From: Phascolomyces articulosus
Taxonomy: Eukaryota; Mucoromycota; Mucoromycetes; Mucorales; Lichtheimiaceae
DNA length: 64,000 nucleotides
Direction: 5' to 3'
NCBI GenBank assembly: GCA_025677815.1
Contig: JAIXMP010000012.1
Coordinates: 310,001-374,000, forward strand
The notes beneath the pieces were generated by a model. The model saw only the letters and a list, made by a program, of their open reading frames with translations, did not search any database and had not been told where the DNA came from. The translations under genes were made by a program, and so were the position numbers. Positions 48,767 through 60,842 of this stretch are shown here, piece by piece; positions within the stretch are counted from its first letter, which is position 1; each line of letters opens with the position of its first letter.

Positions 48767-48963
48767 AAAAAAACAATCATCTTTTTCTTTCTGTTATATA
48801 AAAAAATCCCAATTAATAAAAAAAAATTCCCTTTTTCTCTTTCTTTCTCTTTATTATATATACATCCTTATATTGCATACGACATGAATATTTTTAATAA
48901 ATTTGATTCAAATATCTATATTTATTTATTACTAATTACGAAAATGACTTTGGAATAAATAAA

Positions 48964-51415
48964 CTATTTCTGTTTAAAGAACCATTGATTCTTACGATGA
49001 TCAGTCACATCCTATAATAGAACAAGTAAATATATGTTAGGAAATTATATATTAAAAAAAATAAAGATGAGTTATACATACCATTACTTTGAATTTCACA
49101 CGAGTACTCAAATTCTTGTTATCTTTGGTTACATCCTCTAATCTTTTAATATATATATTCAACCAAAACTTTGTTTGATACGATGTATCAAAGGATGGAC
49201 CCACAGTCATTAACAACTTGCAAACGGTTTCCAAATCTTCATCTGTTACTTTCTCTTTTTCCTTGATAAGACGAGATAAACATTGACATACAGTACGACT
49301 AAGTAACATGTCTTGTTTATAAAGTTCACCAATAAATACCACCAAACCAAGACCTTGACGTTTTTGTTTCATGCAAGCATAATAAGCATCGGAAAACATT
49401 TCCATTGTTTCAACATCCGTTGACCACCCCAATTCAAATTGTTCTTGACATTTGTTTAATAAATAACATCGATATAAATAAATACCAGAAGCAGGTTGTT
49501 GCTCATCATTGTCATTGTTGTTGTTGTTGCCTTTTTTCATAATGGTTGGATCTTGGATAGTAGATGCATCAGGATAGGTGGATAAAGTATCATGTAATTT
49601 TTTACATAATTTCGCCCAATTGGTAGCAAAAGTTGGTTCATCACATGCTTTATGGAAAATCATTCGAACAACCGTCTTGAGTGTTGTATTAGATTCTTTA
49701 GCAATATCCCAAATTTGATTAGAAATTGAATCAAAGTTGACAGATGAAAGTTTGTTTAAAAGTCCTTTGATTTTAGGTTCAATATCTTCTGTGGCTAATG
49801 ATAAAATTAAAGGTTCTTCTTTGTTCTTTGGTTCTTTTCTGATCTTGGATTCTTTTTCACGTAACTCTGCAGATGGAACCCAACGATTGATTGATTTAGG
49901 TAATACCGGTTTTTCTTCTTCTAAAGTAAATTGTTGTTCTTTATATTTTTTATCTTGTAATTCTCGAGGTGGTATCCATCGATTGGATGACTTCGGTAAC
50001 AATAACTGTTCAGATATATCATTTTGTTGGTTTATTGTTATTGCTGTTGAACTTGGAATTGTAGTATTATTATTACGTTGGCGCCATGGTACTGTAGAAG
50101 GTGTTGCACTTTTGTTAAAATTAAAGGTATCAAAATAATTATTTTTGCGTGGTCGCAATGAAGAAGAAGATGTTGGAGTTGATGTTTCAGAACTTTTTGG
50201 TTGTTGATATTCTAAAGTAGACTTTGTAATAATGGACAAATCAAATGTTGTTTCATTACACTGATGACGGAATTCAAGTAAGAAATCACGATCATATTGA
50301 ATTATTTTTGTTTGCTGTTCATTGTTGTGTTCTTTATTTTGAGGATTTTCAACTGTTGAAAAAGTTGTTATCGTTGATGCTTTATCGTCATCCATATCAT
50401 CATATTCACTACTGCGTTCATCTTCGTCTGTCACTTCGGTTTCAACAATAATTTTGGTTTTATGATTATTGTTATCATTGCTGGTCGTCGTTGTTCTAGT
50501 TGATTCATTGTTTTTTGTAAAAGTTGAGGAAGAAGATTGTTGTTCAATCTCCATAGTATTGGATTGATTTTCTCTGACAGAAGGTTTTTCGATTTTGGTG
50601 GTCACTATAGAAGCTGTAGCATGAACTGGATCGCTTTTGACTTGCTCACCTGTATTTGGATCAACAATAGTAATCGATTGATTACCACGACGTGGAGGTT
50701 TATAAAAAGAAGGATGTTGCTGATGTCGTTGTAGAGATCCTCGTCGATGCTGTTGTGAATAAAAATGTGGTGGGACTGATACAAATAGTTGTTGTTGCGG
50801 TGGGTACATGAATGGCATCATCATCATTGGTGGATGAAATTGCTGCTCTTGATGAAATTGATAATGCTGAACCTGAGGCGGTTGCATCATTAATGACCGA
50901 AAGTGACGATAATAAGTACCTTCATCAGGAACAAGCTATTATAAAAAACATATAGACATTATTAAATAAGATGAATATTTATATAGAGTGACACTGTTGA
51001 TAGTTACCGTAGCACAGGCATTGGGTGCTCTGTTGGGAATGTATCCACGCTTTAACCAAGCTCTCTCCCAATCAGGAATGGTTGTATATCGCTGTTGATT
51101 ATGGCTGTTGGCTAGCAATAATTGTAAAACATCATAAGAATCTTGATGGTTTACATTGTGACTATAAAGATAGGAGGGTTTTGTACGATGCGAATAATGG
51201 GGATAAGAATTATTCCTGGTATATCCGTTTGTTTTTTGGTTGTTGTTGTATTGCTTGCTCGAATGACAGAGTCGACAGGTGTTATTAGTAGGGTAAAAGT
51301 TGCGTTGTTGAGAGGGATTGGGAAGTGTCATACTACCATGACGAACAAACGAAGTCGCCATCGAAGGTTTAAAAATACTGGCATTGGGAGAAAGCTTAAA
51401 TGATGTAGAAAACAT
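48964..51415 (-). CDS. eIF4G-like translation initiation factor (MIF4G domain)
   Basis: A 769-residue scaffold of the cap-binding complex from exons 51415-51008, 50935-49082 and 49011-48964. Residues 1-340 are low-complexity, rich in Asn, Gln, Ser, Tyr and Pro. YDRDFLLEF at about 350-358 is a YxxxxL-phi eIF4E-binding motif. Two similar boxes, SSNRWIPPREL (about 452) and SINRWVPSAEL (about 484), follow. The MIF4G HEAT domain (about 525-760) shows IEPKIKGLLNKLSSVNFDSI, ARMIFHKA-like RMIFHKACDEP, FATNWAKLCKKL, YRCYLLNKCQEQFE and VVFIGELYKQDML, which recruits eIF4A. It ends right after this domain, like yeast eIF4G and unlike longer animal forms. The first exon has no recognised domain. Confidence 0.88.
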
Positions 51416-53308
51416 GATGGACGTTAAAAAAGAGTTTTGGAAAGAGACGGTGAAATGAGTGTATACGATATAAGTTTTTTTAAAAAAAAATAAAAGAAAA
51501 AGATGGGGAGGGTATAAAGTGTCATTTTCTTATGATATATATATTATTTATCATGAAAGTATGTATCATTCAAACAGTATATCATTCATAGTATATAATT
51601 TACAATGGTCAATGACAATGATGACACACTTGAGCGATTCCAAAGTAAATGATGAGCTCTTTTTCCCTATAACAATGTGCTTAAGAATACCTTTTTGTTT
51701 TTGATTTAATATTATAGAGAATATAATGCACACGTATAAAAATTAGTCTGTATAAAAGTGGCCAATGTCATGGGGATAGGTCCATTTTGAACAATGAGTT
51801 CTCTTATTATATTCATTATATTGTGAATTAAAAATTTGTATCTGTATATCCTCCTGAAATTTTTCATATTATGGGTTTCGACTATATAAGTGACCTTTAT
51901 TGATATGAGTGATTTGTATGTGAGTAATAGTGGTAGTTATAGGTAGCGGTTACAAGTAATAATGGGTTAATAAAAATACCAAGTTGATAGGAAGAGCTTA
52001 TTTATTTTCAACTAATTATTTTGATAGACGTCTCATCACGCGCTTTGTTTTGAAAATGGTTGAAGATTTAAAGGAATCGCACGATCAATATGGAAATGAA
52101 AAAATAGTGTTACGTACCATTAAAAACTTCGCCCATCAAACAATCATGTAAAGAACGGCGACATCATGTTAACATCACCAATCTTGGTCCAGCTTCCTCA
52201 CTGCTGATTGACTAAATATAATTTGTTCCTTGTTAAAATTCACATATCCTATAACCAGCACCTCTAAATGTAAATCATTTCTAAATAATTAATAGTGGCT
52301 GCTTTGTTGGCAGCAAAAGTGCCAGTTTATGATCATATATAGCAGCGTATAAGCATTGGTGGAAAAAGGCACTATTACTCTTTTTCCAATACCCAACTTT
52401 ACTTTGATACACATATATCTTACAATCATACACAATGTGATACTTTTGTAATACATAGCAAAACATGCACACTGGTGCTGCGAAAAAAGATTCATTTCAT
52501 CATTGAAGAAAGATCTATTGTAGATGCGTATTTGAGAACACTGTTGATAATTAAAGCTTAAAGAACTGAGAAATATATAAATGGAAGACTCCAAACAATT
52601 CACCGTATACATGGATCAAACAATGAAATCAAAACAAAGTTTAACACGCTTCCATTAATTTATATAGAGTAAAACAAAAAAAAAAGTACAATAAGGCCAA
52701 CAAAATGATCCATTGAGTTCCAGTGTTGTTTGTGAATATAATGAACGGCATAATACTATAAATTTTTTAATACCTAGAATTCCATATTCCATATGCTCTT
52801 TTAAATTTATTGATGTTTATATATCATAGAATATCACACAAATCAAGGTCGAGATATCATTGTTCTTATTTAGGGATACAAAATGGACATGGACTGCTAC
52901 TATCCATTAATCGTATTTAAGGTTCAAATGGAAGATTTGGCTTTTTCCAAACATTTTGTACCAAAAGACATAAACCTAATTTTATATATATCACATCATA
53001 TCAAGTATGTTGTATTGATTGTAAGTCTCTATCTAGTTTAATTTTGTTAAAGTAATTGTGTTTCGATAGTTGAACAACCAACGTGCATTATGAACAGTAC
53101 AGATTTAGTCATCAGTAAAAACTACCTGGGTATGTTGTATAATTTAGGAATAACCATGAATTTCCATCATTGCATTTGACCATTCTTGAAGTTCGTTACT
53201 AATGGAGTTACGAAGCTATTCCGAGGCTTCAGCGTTGGCGAGACAAGGCTCCGAGCAATGGGTGGATAAAAGAAGAATCCTGATATTTGTGTCTAAGTTG
53301 GTGACTCA
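51416..53308. other. intergenic, 1.9 kb
   Basis: The start includes the eIF4G upstream region. No gene, RNA or repeat is recognised in the rest. Confidence 0.45.
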
Positions 53309-53401
53309 GTATTAGAAATATTATTATTGGAAGCATCCGGTTGGAAGCTAAGACCAACTCTCAGACAAGTGTCCCAATACATCGATCATATCAAAGGTGT
53401 G
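53309..53401 (+). pseudogene. short coding-like remnant
   Basis: A short plus-strand frame reads VLEILLLEASGWKLRPTLRQ then VSQYIDHIKG before it runs into a GT repeat and stops. The pattern LLxEASG…RPTLRxVSxDHIKG reminds me of a protein family expanded in Mucorales with unknown function, but this is from memory and unverified. Confidence 0.25.
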
Positions 53402-54366
53402 TGTGTGTGTATCCTATAGCCATTATATTTAAATATATAGTGTATAAAGCTGCTTTGACAACATATAAACTATCCTATAGTATCCTCAACAGATCTCATC
53501 ACCGGAATAGGGTGGGTTTGATTTTTTTTTTGTGCGTGGACGAGAGTTGTTTAGTGAATACTTTAGAAGATCCGGAAGTAAGTTACTGGCGGCCAATTTG
53601 ATATATGGTATATGAAAATCACTACCATCGAAAACCTTTCTAATACCTAATTTTAAAATATTTATACCAATGTAATATTTTGAATGGCATACGCCTTTTC
53701 AGTATAAAGCCATAAATGTTTTTTAGGCATACAGATATCAGTGCCCTGAATCTTCTACAGAGAAATTTTTATTTGATCGATTAAAAAAGGATATGCTTTA
53801 TTTGAAACAAACATAGAATGCAAAGACTGAACGATTTGATACAACTATAGCAAGAGTTGATCACTCTATAAATATAGATATAGATATAATGATTGCTATG
53901 CACCCAAACAGTATGTTCAATTAATTATCTCACTCATCTAGAGCTCAATAAATAATTATCAATCCTAATATTGTTTTTTTTAAAGTCTATTTTTAATAAT
54001 CCTTGACTCGAATTGGATGAACCATGGTGGATGGACCCTTAAAAAGCTCACTAATAATTAATCTATCAAAGCGGCTTTACTATACATGACTGCGTATTTT
54101 TTTTGTCTCCGTCAACACCTTGTGTGAGGACCTTTTTCCACACAAAAAATAATTAACCGCTTTATACGCGACAAAAAAAAAAAGAGGAGTAGGGAAACAA
54201 AAAAAGGCATTCCAATAATAAATAACAACCTCTTTTTTTATATTAAAAAGAAAAACGACAATTCTCATTATCAATTCATTGAGGTGGTTTGAAGAAAAAA
54301 ATAAAATACTTCTTTCCGCCACCTTTTTTTTCAACATTATATAACATACCTTCCTCCTCCTCTTCC
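53402..54366. other. intergenic, upstream of the PPR gene
   Basis: AT-rich, with no recognised feature. The last 150 bases are the leader of the next gene. Confidence 0.45.
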
Positions 54367-56181
54367 ATGTCAAGTGCAGGTGGCCATCCTATCACCCGTG
54401 CGCTATGGCGAAGACGTGGAACCGTGGCGACTTGGTTACTCGATCGCCCACAGTCATGTCGTCATATCAATTCTATTTATCACCATAAACCGTTTCTCTT
54501 TTACTGTGCACTGGCGCGATCACATTTTGTTTCTTCAGCAGCTACCGTTCAGGTACTGGCACTTCCACAAGATCATGTCCATTCCAGGAGCAGTAGTAGT
54601 AGCAATACCAAATCCAACTCCAAGACGACGTGTTATTATGAACGAAACAACAAAAATAATTATCGCAAGAGTGAATTAAAAACTCAACGACCGCATGACC
54701 CATTAAAAGAACGATTGTCCATGTTGGATGTTGAAAAAGCAACGAGAAAAGATCTAGACACGATTTGGCAATTATTTTTACAACGCGACACACAATCGAC
54801 AACAACAACAAAGTTACAACCTCTGTTTCCACCTCTTGTCACCATGTTATTTCGTCTTGTCGCAAAAAAAGGAACACTGGATATGATGGATACGTTGCAC
54901 AAATACTTCTTACACCCGGATTTACTATTACGAACAGAGGACATTGAATGGGTTATCTTTGCCAATATTCGAGCCAACAAGACTGGACGTGCGCATCGTA
55001 TTCTCAATGACATGTATAAAGTCGGCCAAACACCCACGTTGGGAACATATCATCATTTCATCAAAGAACATTCGAAATACTTTTACAATAAACGACGACG
55101 AAACATTATACAGCATTTGTTGGATGAGATGCGACAATGTGGGGTACAGCCGAATATAGATATTTACATGCAATTATTGATGAGCGAAGCCAAACATGGG
55201 TCGGATAGAGAACGTGTTCAAGGATGGTTGGATCAAATGGTCGCATTGGAAATGGCTGCGCGTGGATGTAATAACAAACGAACTTATCATCGATTTCAAA
55301 AACTTGTTCGATTATTGTCCCAGCATGGTCATCCGGGATTGTATACAGTATTGCGGACGGGGATGGATGTTGGATTGACGTTTGATAAGGATTTCTTGAA
55401 CAAAGCCGCTGGCATTTACGCGCGCAGGGGAGATGCAAATGATATTTTGGATTTTATTCGACAACATAAGATGCAATCCGTGGATACCTATCACACCTTT
55501 ATTCATGCTTATCTCACCCAACAACCCAAGTGTATAGATGCCGCTATTCAAGCGTTTCAATGGATGCTGCAGGACGGTATCGTTGTCGAACCATCCATCT
55601 ATCATTCCTTTTTACTGGCATACACACAACACAATGTGACAATCGAAGATGACGAGCTACGAATTAAAACATTACGACAATTGTTTCAAGCGAGTATCCA
55701 TAGTAGTCAGCATGGCAAACCCATACCGGATGGTATTGTGGAACGACTCTTTAATTTCTATCTACAAAAACACATACTTCCTGAAGCAGAACAAATTTAT
55801 TGGGAATTACGCCATGGAGAACATCGGTTGAGTCGAAGGATCCAAGGCTGTGTATTTAATACCATTACAGCATTTGCACAGAAACAACAATTATTATCGG
55901 CTTTTTCACTCACGTATGATTTATTGGCAAATGACTATTGGCCAAACAGTAAAGCTCTATGTGCTATTATCAAGGCATGTGGCGCGCAACGGGATTTGGA
56001 AGCAGCAGAGCAATTAATTGTGATTATGGAAGATATTGCTAGTGACAAGGTCAAGCCTGTTGTTTATACTACCTTATTACGTGAACAGGCGATTGCATCA
56101 AGGAGGAAACAAGAAGAGGAAGAAGAGAAAGCAATTCATAAATCATCATCGTCATCATCATCTTGTACGCAAGTGGAGTAG
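54367..56181 (+). CDS. PPR-like (pentatricopeptide) protein, probably mitochondrial
   Basis: A single-exon gene for a 604-residue protein. The start at 54367 is the first ATG in the frame. The N-terminal 70 residues are rich in Arg, His and Ser (ITRALWRRRGTVATWL) and short of acids, as in a mitochondrial presequence. From about residue 180 the protein is a helical-repeat array with PPR-type units: GRAHRILNDMYKVGQTPTLG, LLDEMRQCGVQPNIDIYMQL, AFQWMLQDGIVVEPSIYHSF, FSLTYDLLANDYWPNSKALC and AAEQLIVIMEDIASDKVKPV. PPR proteins bind organellar RNA; the target is unknown. The tail is charged and ends in a Ser run. Lack of introns is unusual next to its neighbours. Confidence 0.82.
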   Translation: MSSAGGHPITRALWRRRGTVATWLLDRPQSCRHINSIYHHKPFLFYCALARSHFVSSAATVQVLALPQDHVHSRSSSSSNTKSNSKTTCYYERNNKNNYRKSELKTQRPHDPLKERLSMLDVEKATRKDLDTIWQLFLQRDTQSTTTTKLQPLFPPLVTMLFRLVAKKGTLDMMDTLHKYFLHPDLLLRTEDIEWVIFANIRANKTGRAHRILNDMYKVGQTPTLGTYHHFIKEHSKYFYNKRRRNIIQHLLDEMRQCGVQPNIDIYMQLLMSEAKHGSDRERVQGWLDQMVALEMAARGCNNKRTYHRFQKLVRLLSQHGHPGLYTVLRTGMDVGLTFDKDFLNKAAGIYARRGDANDILDFIRQHKMQSVDTYHTFIHAYLTQQPKCIDAAIQAFQWMLQDGIVVEPSIYHSFLLAYTQHNVTIEDDELRIKTLRQLFQASIHSSQHGKPIPDGIVERLFNFYLQKHILPEAEQIYWELRHGEHRLSRRIQGCVFNTITAFAQKQQLLSAFSLTYDLLANDYWPNSKALCAIIKACGAQRDLEAAEQLIVIMEDIASDKVKPVVYTTLLREQAIASRRKQEEEEEKAIHKSSSSSSSCTQVE

Positions 56182-56633
56182 AAGATATACCATATAGAAA
56201 AAACCAACGTACATACATTTATATTTATATACACATTTCAACTTACTCCATCTCACATATGTATAAAAATGATAGTCCCCTCACATACACACCATCCTTT
56301 TGTCTCACCACATTTGATACCCCATACACACCAAAAAACGCAATCTATTTAAATGAGAAAATATTCATGATTATTTTTAATATAATATAAAAATGTGGTT
56401 AGCAGCGCCTTTACAAAAAATTCACCCATTCCAAGCTTACAGATTGATTGAGTCCATGATACAAAAATGTGCAAGTAAAATGAAGTTCAAGCCCGCCCAT
56501 TTTTTTTGTTGTTGGTGGCTTATTTTTTACACGCATATTCAATTTTTGACATGATATTCCGATTTTTCAATTGAGAGAAAAAAAAACCCACCCAACCCGC
56601 TTTTCCTTTTCACACATAACATAAATATATAAA
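56182..56633. promoter_or_regulatory. intergenic region upstream of CBF5
   Basis: About 450 bases, with the PPR 3' UTR and the CBF5 promoter. No clear TATA box at a normal distance; ATAAATATATAAA is directly before the start codon. Confidence 0.45.
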
Positions 56634-58448
56634 ATGACGGATAGCATTAAGCCCACTGCAGCTGCACCCCCAGTGGATACTTCCAAGTGGCCTCTTTTGT
56701 TGAAGGTATATTTTTTTTAGCATGGACAGAAAAATAGACAATCAGATCGATTCAAGCCGTTTTTTTTTGTTAACGCCAAAACTTTATTTATAAAATAGAA
56801 CTACGATCAACTTAATGTCCGTACTGGTCACTATACACCTATCCCAAGTGGCTGTTCTCCTTTGAAGCGACCTTTGAATGACTATGTTCGTTATGGTGTA
56901 ATCAACTTGGATAAGGTATATATCATTTTATTATTTACGGACATGTGTGTTTCAATGAATCTCTCGCTCTATTTTTTTTTTCTCCATAAACTAAAAAAAT
57001 ATGTCAAAAAAATTATACCGAATATTTTTATTATGTAGCCTGCCAACCCATCTTCTCACGAAGTTGTCGCGTGGGTTCGACGTATTTTACGCGTCGAAAA
57101 GACTGGTCACAGTGGTACTTTGGATCCCAAGGTCACTGGCTGTTTGATTGTTTGTATCGATCGTGCTACTCGTTTGGTCAAGTCTCAACAAGGTGCTGGT
57201 AAAGAATACGTTTGTCTTTTACGTTTGCATGATGCTATCTCCGGTGAAAAGAAATTGAACCAGGTAAAAATTATTTTTGACCTAGAGATATATATACACA
57301 TCGAGTTTTTATCTATTATTTTTCATAAAGCATGATGAGAAGGATATTAAATGTCTTTTTTTTTAAAAAAAATATGATAGGCCATTGAAACTTTGACTGG
57401 TGCTCTTTTCCAACGTCCTCCTCTTATTTCTGCTGTCAAGCGTCAACTTCGTGTTCGTACCATTCATGAATCCAAATTGATTGAATTCGATAACGACCGT
57501 CATTTGGGTGTTTTCTGGGTTAGCTGTGAAGCTGGTACTTATATGCGTACATTATGTGTTCACTTGGGTCTTTTGTTGGGTGTTGGTGGCCATATGCAAG
57601 AATTGCGTCGTGTTCGATCTGGTGCCATGTCTGAAAATGTAACGTATTTACACATTCATATATATTTGGGAAATATGTGAATATAAAGTATCCTTATAAC
57701 TGATTATATAACAATTGAACAGGACGAAATTGTTACTATGCACGATGTTTTGGATGCTCAATGGATGTATGATAACAACCGTGATGAATCATACTTGAGA
57801 CGTGTCGTTCGTCCTCTTGAAACCTTGTTGGTAGGATACAAGCGTGTTGTCGTCAAGGATAGTGCTGTCAATGCCATTTGCTATGGTGCCAAATTGATGA
57901 TTCCTGGTTTGCTTCGTTACGAAAGTGGTATTGAATTAAATGATGAAATTGTTTTGATGACCACCAAGGGTGAAGCCATTGCCCTTGCTTATGCACAAAT
58001 GACTACTGCTGTCATGGCCACTTGTGATCACGGTGTTGTTGCCAAGGTAAAGCGTGTTATTATGGAACGTGATACCTATCCTCGTCGATGGGGTTTGGGT
58101 CCCGTTGCTTTGGCCAAGAAGAAATTGGTCACTGAAGGTAAATTGGACAAGTTTGGTCGTGTCACTGAAGAAACTCCCCAAGTATGGAAGTCTGCCTATG
58201 TTGATTATGCCAACAACCCCGAAAACAAGACTTTGGAACCTGCCTTCAATAAGCCTTCTTCTGCTGCTGTTTCTGCCGCTGGTTTAGGTGCTAAGATTTC
58301 AGCTGCTACTGTTGCTGCTGTCGATGCTTCTTCTTCAGCATCTACAAGCAAACGTCCTGCTGAAGATAGTTCATCTGCTCCTGAAGCTAAGAAGGTCAAG
58401 AAGGAAAAGAAAGAAAAGAAGGAAAAGAAGAAGAAGAACAAGGATTAA
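56634..58448 (+). CDS. CBF5: H/ACA snoRNP pseudouridine synthase (dyskerin)
   Basis: Catalytic subunit of H/ACA snoRNPs, which convert uridine to pseudouridine in rRNA and snRNA in the nucleolus. The 465-residue protein has exons 56634-56705, 56799-56915, 57039-57263, 57381-57638 and 57723-58448, all starting and ending between codons (phase 0). The dyskerin-like N-terminal segment ([20 protein letters not shown]) is followed by the TruB domain with the catalytic Asp in [14 protein letters not shown], then [15 protein letters not shown]. The PUA domain begins near [21 protein letters not shown]. The tail is a [11 protein letters not shown] nucleolar-type basic run. All-phase-0 introns would suit intron-encoded snoRNAs, but I found no clear box motifs in them. 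Confidence 0.96.
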
Positions 58449-59006
58449 GTCAGTGATCCTTCTTTTTTTTATATATAAAAAAACCTAAAAAGTACTTGTC
58501 TACTTTATAAATATAAAGACAGTTAACATTTTTTAGGGTGCTTATTTGCCCATTATTGTGAATAACCCAAAACAACACTTTTTTTTTATCTCTCTCTCTC
58601 TCACGCATCATTTTTTTTTATCTCGCTCAACTCATTTTGTAATCTTCATGTTTTCTCTCTATCTATCTCACTCTTTTTTTATAGTATCGTTTTTATCATA
58701 TAAAAAGCAAAACAATAAACATTTCATTTTTTTCTCGTATATGTCGTGTTACTCGTATTATTATTATTTAGTTAATGAATATATGGGTACTATTATATAG
58801 ATTGTGTGTGTGTTTCGTTTTTGTTACAAATTTGTAATAATAATGATAACATATTATATACTATGATGAGGTTGAAGAGAAGGAGGATTCATTATCTGAT
58901 TTTTGTAATGGACAGCATGCGTTTTCTACACATGCATTATCTGTACAGCGTATTAAACACAAAGCTGTGCCCTTTTATATATAAAAAATTACGCAAATGA
59001 AAGCTG
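58449..59006. other. intergenic, between convergent ends
   Basis: T-rich and CT-rich 3' flanks of the CBF5 and zinc transporter genes, with short unconvincing frames. Nothing recognised. Confidence 0.5.
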
Positions 59007-60842
59007 TCAGTTGTCAAATTTATCCTACAAGTGTACAAAAGGAGGAGAAAGAAAAATCATGTAATTTACCTCTTTATCAGTTTCTGGGGCACCTTTTTCT
59101 ACAAATGTACCACTTTCTACTCCAGCAAACTGAGCAAGGCTCGTAAATTCAGGTTGAATAGTAACAGAATGAACATCATAGGAATGTAATAATTTTCGTA
59201 TATGTTTTGCTACCGTCATATAAGTGGTTGGGTCTTTTAATAACACGTGAACTGATGCAATATGTTTTGTATCAGACAATTGCCAGATATGTAATTCATG
59301 AACGGCTAATATCCCTTCCACCTGTATTATATTTAAACATTGTCAGCGAGGATTTATTATAATAGAGACGGGTCAATATTTTCATGTTCTATTTATATAT
59401 ATTACCTGTAACAAATCTCTCTTTACACTATCAATAGCAATATTGGTGGGCGCAGCTTGTAATAATATAGATGCTGTTGCTCTCACTATAAAATGAACAT
59501 ATAATATGCATCAGTATTCGCTCATCAGTTTTATAAGGAATATAAACTCATCCTCCGCCACACCCCTTTGTATGCATCACAACTTTATGCAGCTTTGTTT
59601 ACCAAGAGGAATCGCAGATGTAAAGATGATGGCAGAAATCACGAGACTAAATAATTATTGTAATTGATGATAATAATTGAGTAAAATTCAACAAAACCAG
59701 CTTCATTCATTTATAATTATTATATATACCTAATGATCGGATCAAAGTAGAATCGCCATGACCAATCTGTTAACCAAATAATAAGTGCACTAGTAATGAC
59801 ACCTATATTACCTAAAGCATCACCTAATACATGAAGAAATATCTTCAAATAGAAAACAAGTTTTTTTTTTTTTTATGTATAAGTATTCCATGTTCATCCT
59901 TTTTTTTCCCGACCAGCAGCATAAATATTATCTTATTACCCCTTTCATATTTAAATGCCCTCCGCCTCCATGTCCATGATGATGATGTGAATGTCCTTGT
60001 TTCTCTTCATCATGGTGATGATTATGTCCGTGTCCATGGCCATGCTCTGAAAAAAAAAAATCCCATTAAAAAAAGGGGGAAAAGGGTGATGTAAATATAT
60101 ATGCATTCAGAAAATAAGCCAGTAACAGCAGCATCAACAACATCAACAGGAAAAACTTTTTTTATATTTTTTTACCATGAAATAAAAACATCCCTACTAG
60201 ATTGCCAGCCAAGCCGCAACAACCCATGATAAGGACAAGAACAGGATTAGTGACCGGTTCCGGATTAAAGAATCTTTGTATAGCTTCAATAACAATCATG
60301 ACACAGAGAGCGAGTAAAAACACTGCATTGATTAATGCACCGAGAATTTCGGCCCGTTGCCAACCGTATGAATATTTTGGATTATCAGTATTATCTCTTA
60401 CAGCAGCCTAAATAGTATAATAATGGGAAAAAAGGAGAACCATGTGTTTAAAAACTTGGGGAAGGATGATGATGAAAGTGATTTCATGGGTATTTCTAAT
60501 TTTGATCTGAATTTTGAGTTACCTTAATTGCCCATAAGGCAACACCAAAACTTAACATATCATTCAACATGTGGAAAGAATCGGCGACCTACATAAAATC
60601 AAACCGGTTTGGTTGGTTACATATAAAAAAATAAATAAATAAAGACATTTATATTCATCCAGCAGCCATAAAATGGAAAATAAATAAGGGACAGTGGTAG
60701 TGTTGGTAATATTTTAAAAACTGGCATTTCATTTATTTACCAGCGCTAATGAGCTGACATAATAGCCAACCACGATTTCAGATATGAAAAAGGCACCAGT
60801 GAATCCGAACATGATCCATATTCGTACTTGTCGACTTAACAT
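59007..60842 (-). CDS. cation diffusion facilitator zinc transporter (Zrc1/Cot1/ZnT type)
   Basis: A membrane antiporter that moves Zn2+ out of the cytosol in exchange for protons, probably into the vacuole or another compartment. The 337-residue protein has exons 60842-60741, 60588-60523, 60407-60176, 60046-59940, 59842-59730, 59646-59603, 59485-59406, 59321-59070 and 59024-59007. The metal site is HMLND (His40, Asp44) in helix 2 and HVLGD in helix 5. Between helices 4 and 5 is a His/Gly-rich loop (EHGHGHGHNHHH, then GHSHHHHGHGGGGH), which lies in its own exon. The C-terminal ferredoxin-like domain has VEGILAVHELHIWQLSDTKH. The last exon encodes only DKFDN; reading through its intron would instead give a slightly longer tail. 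Confidence 0.92.
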
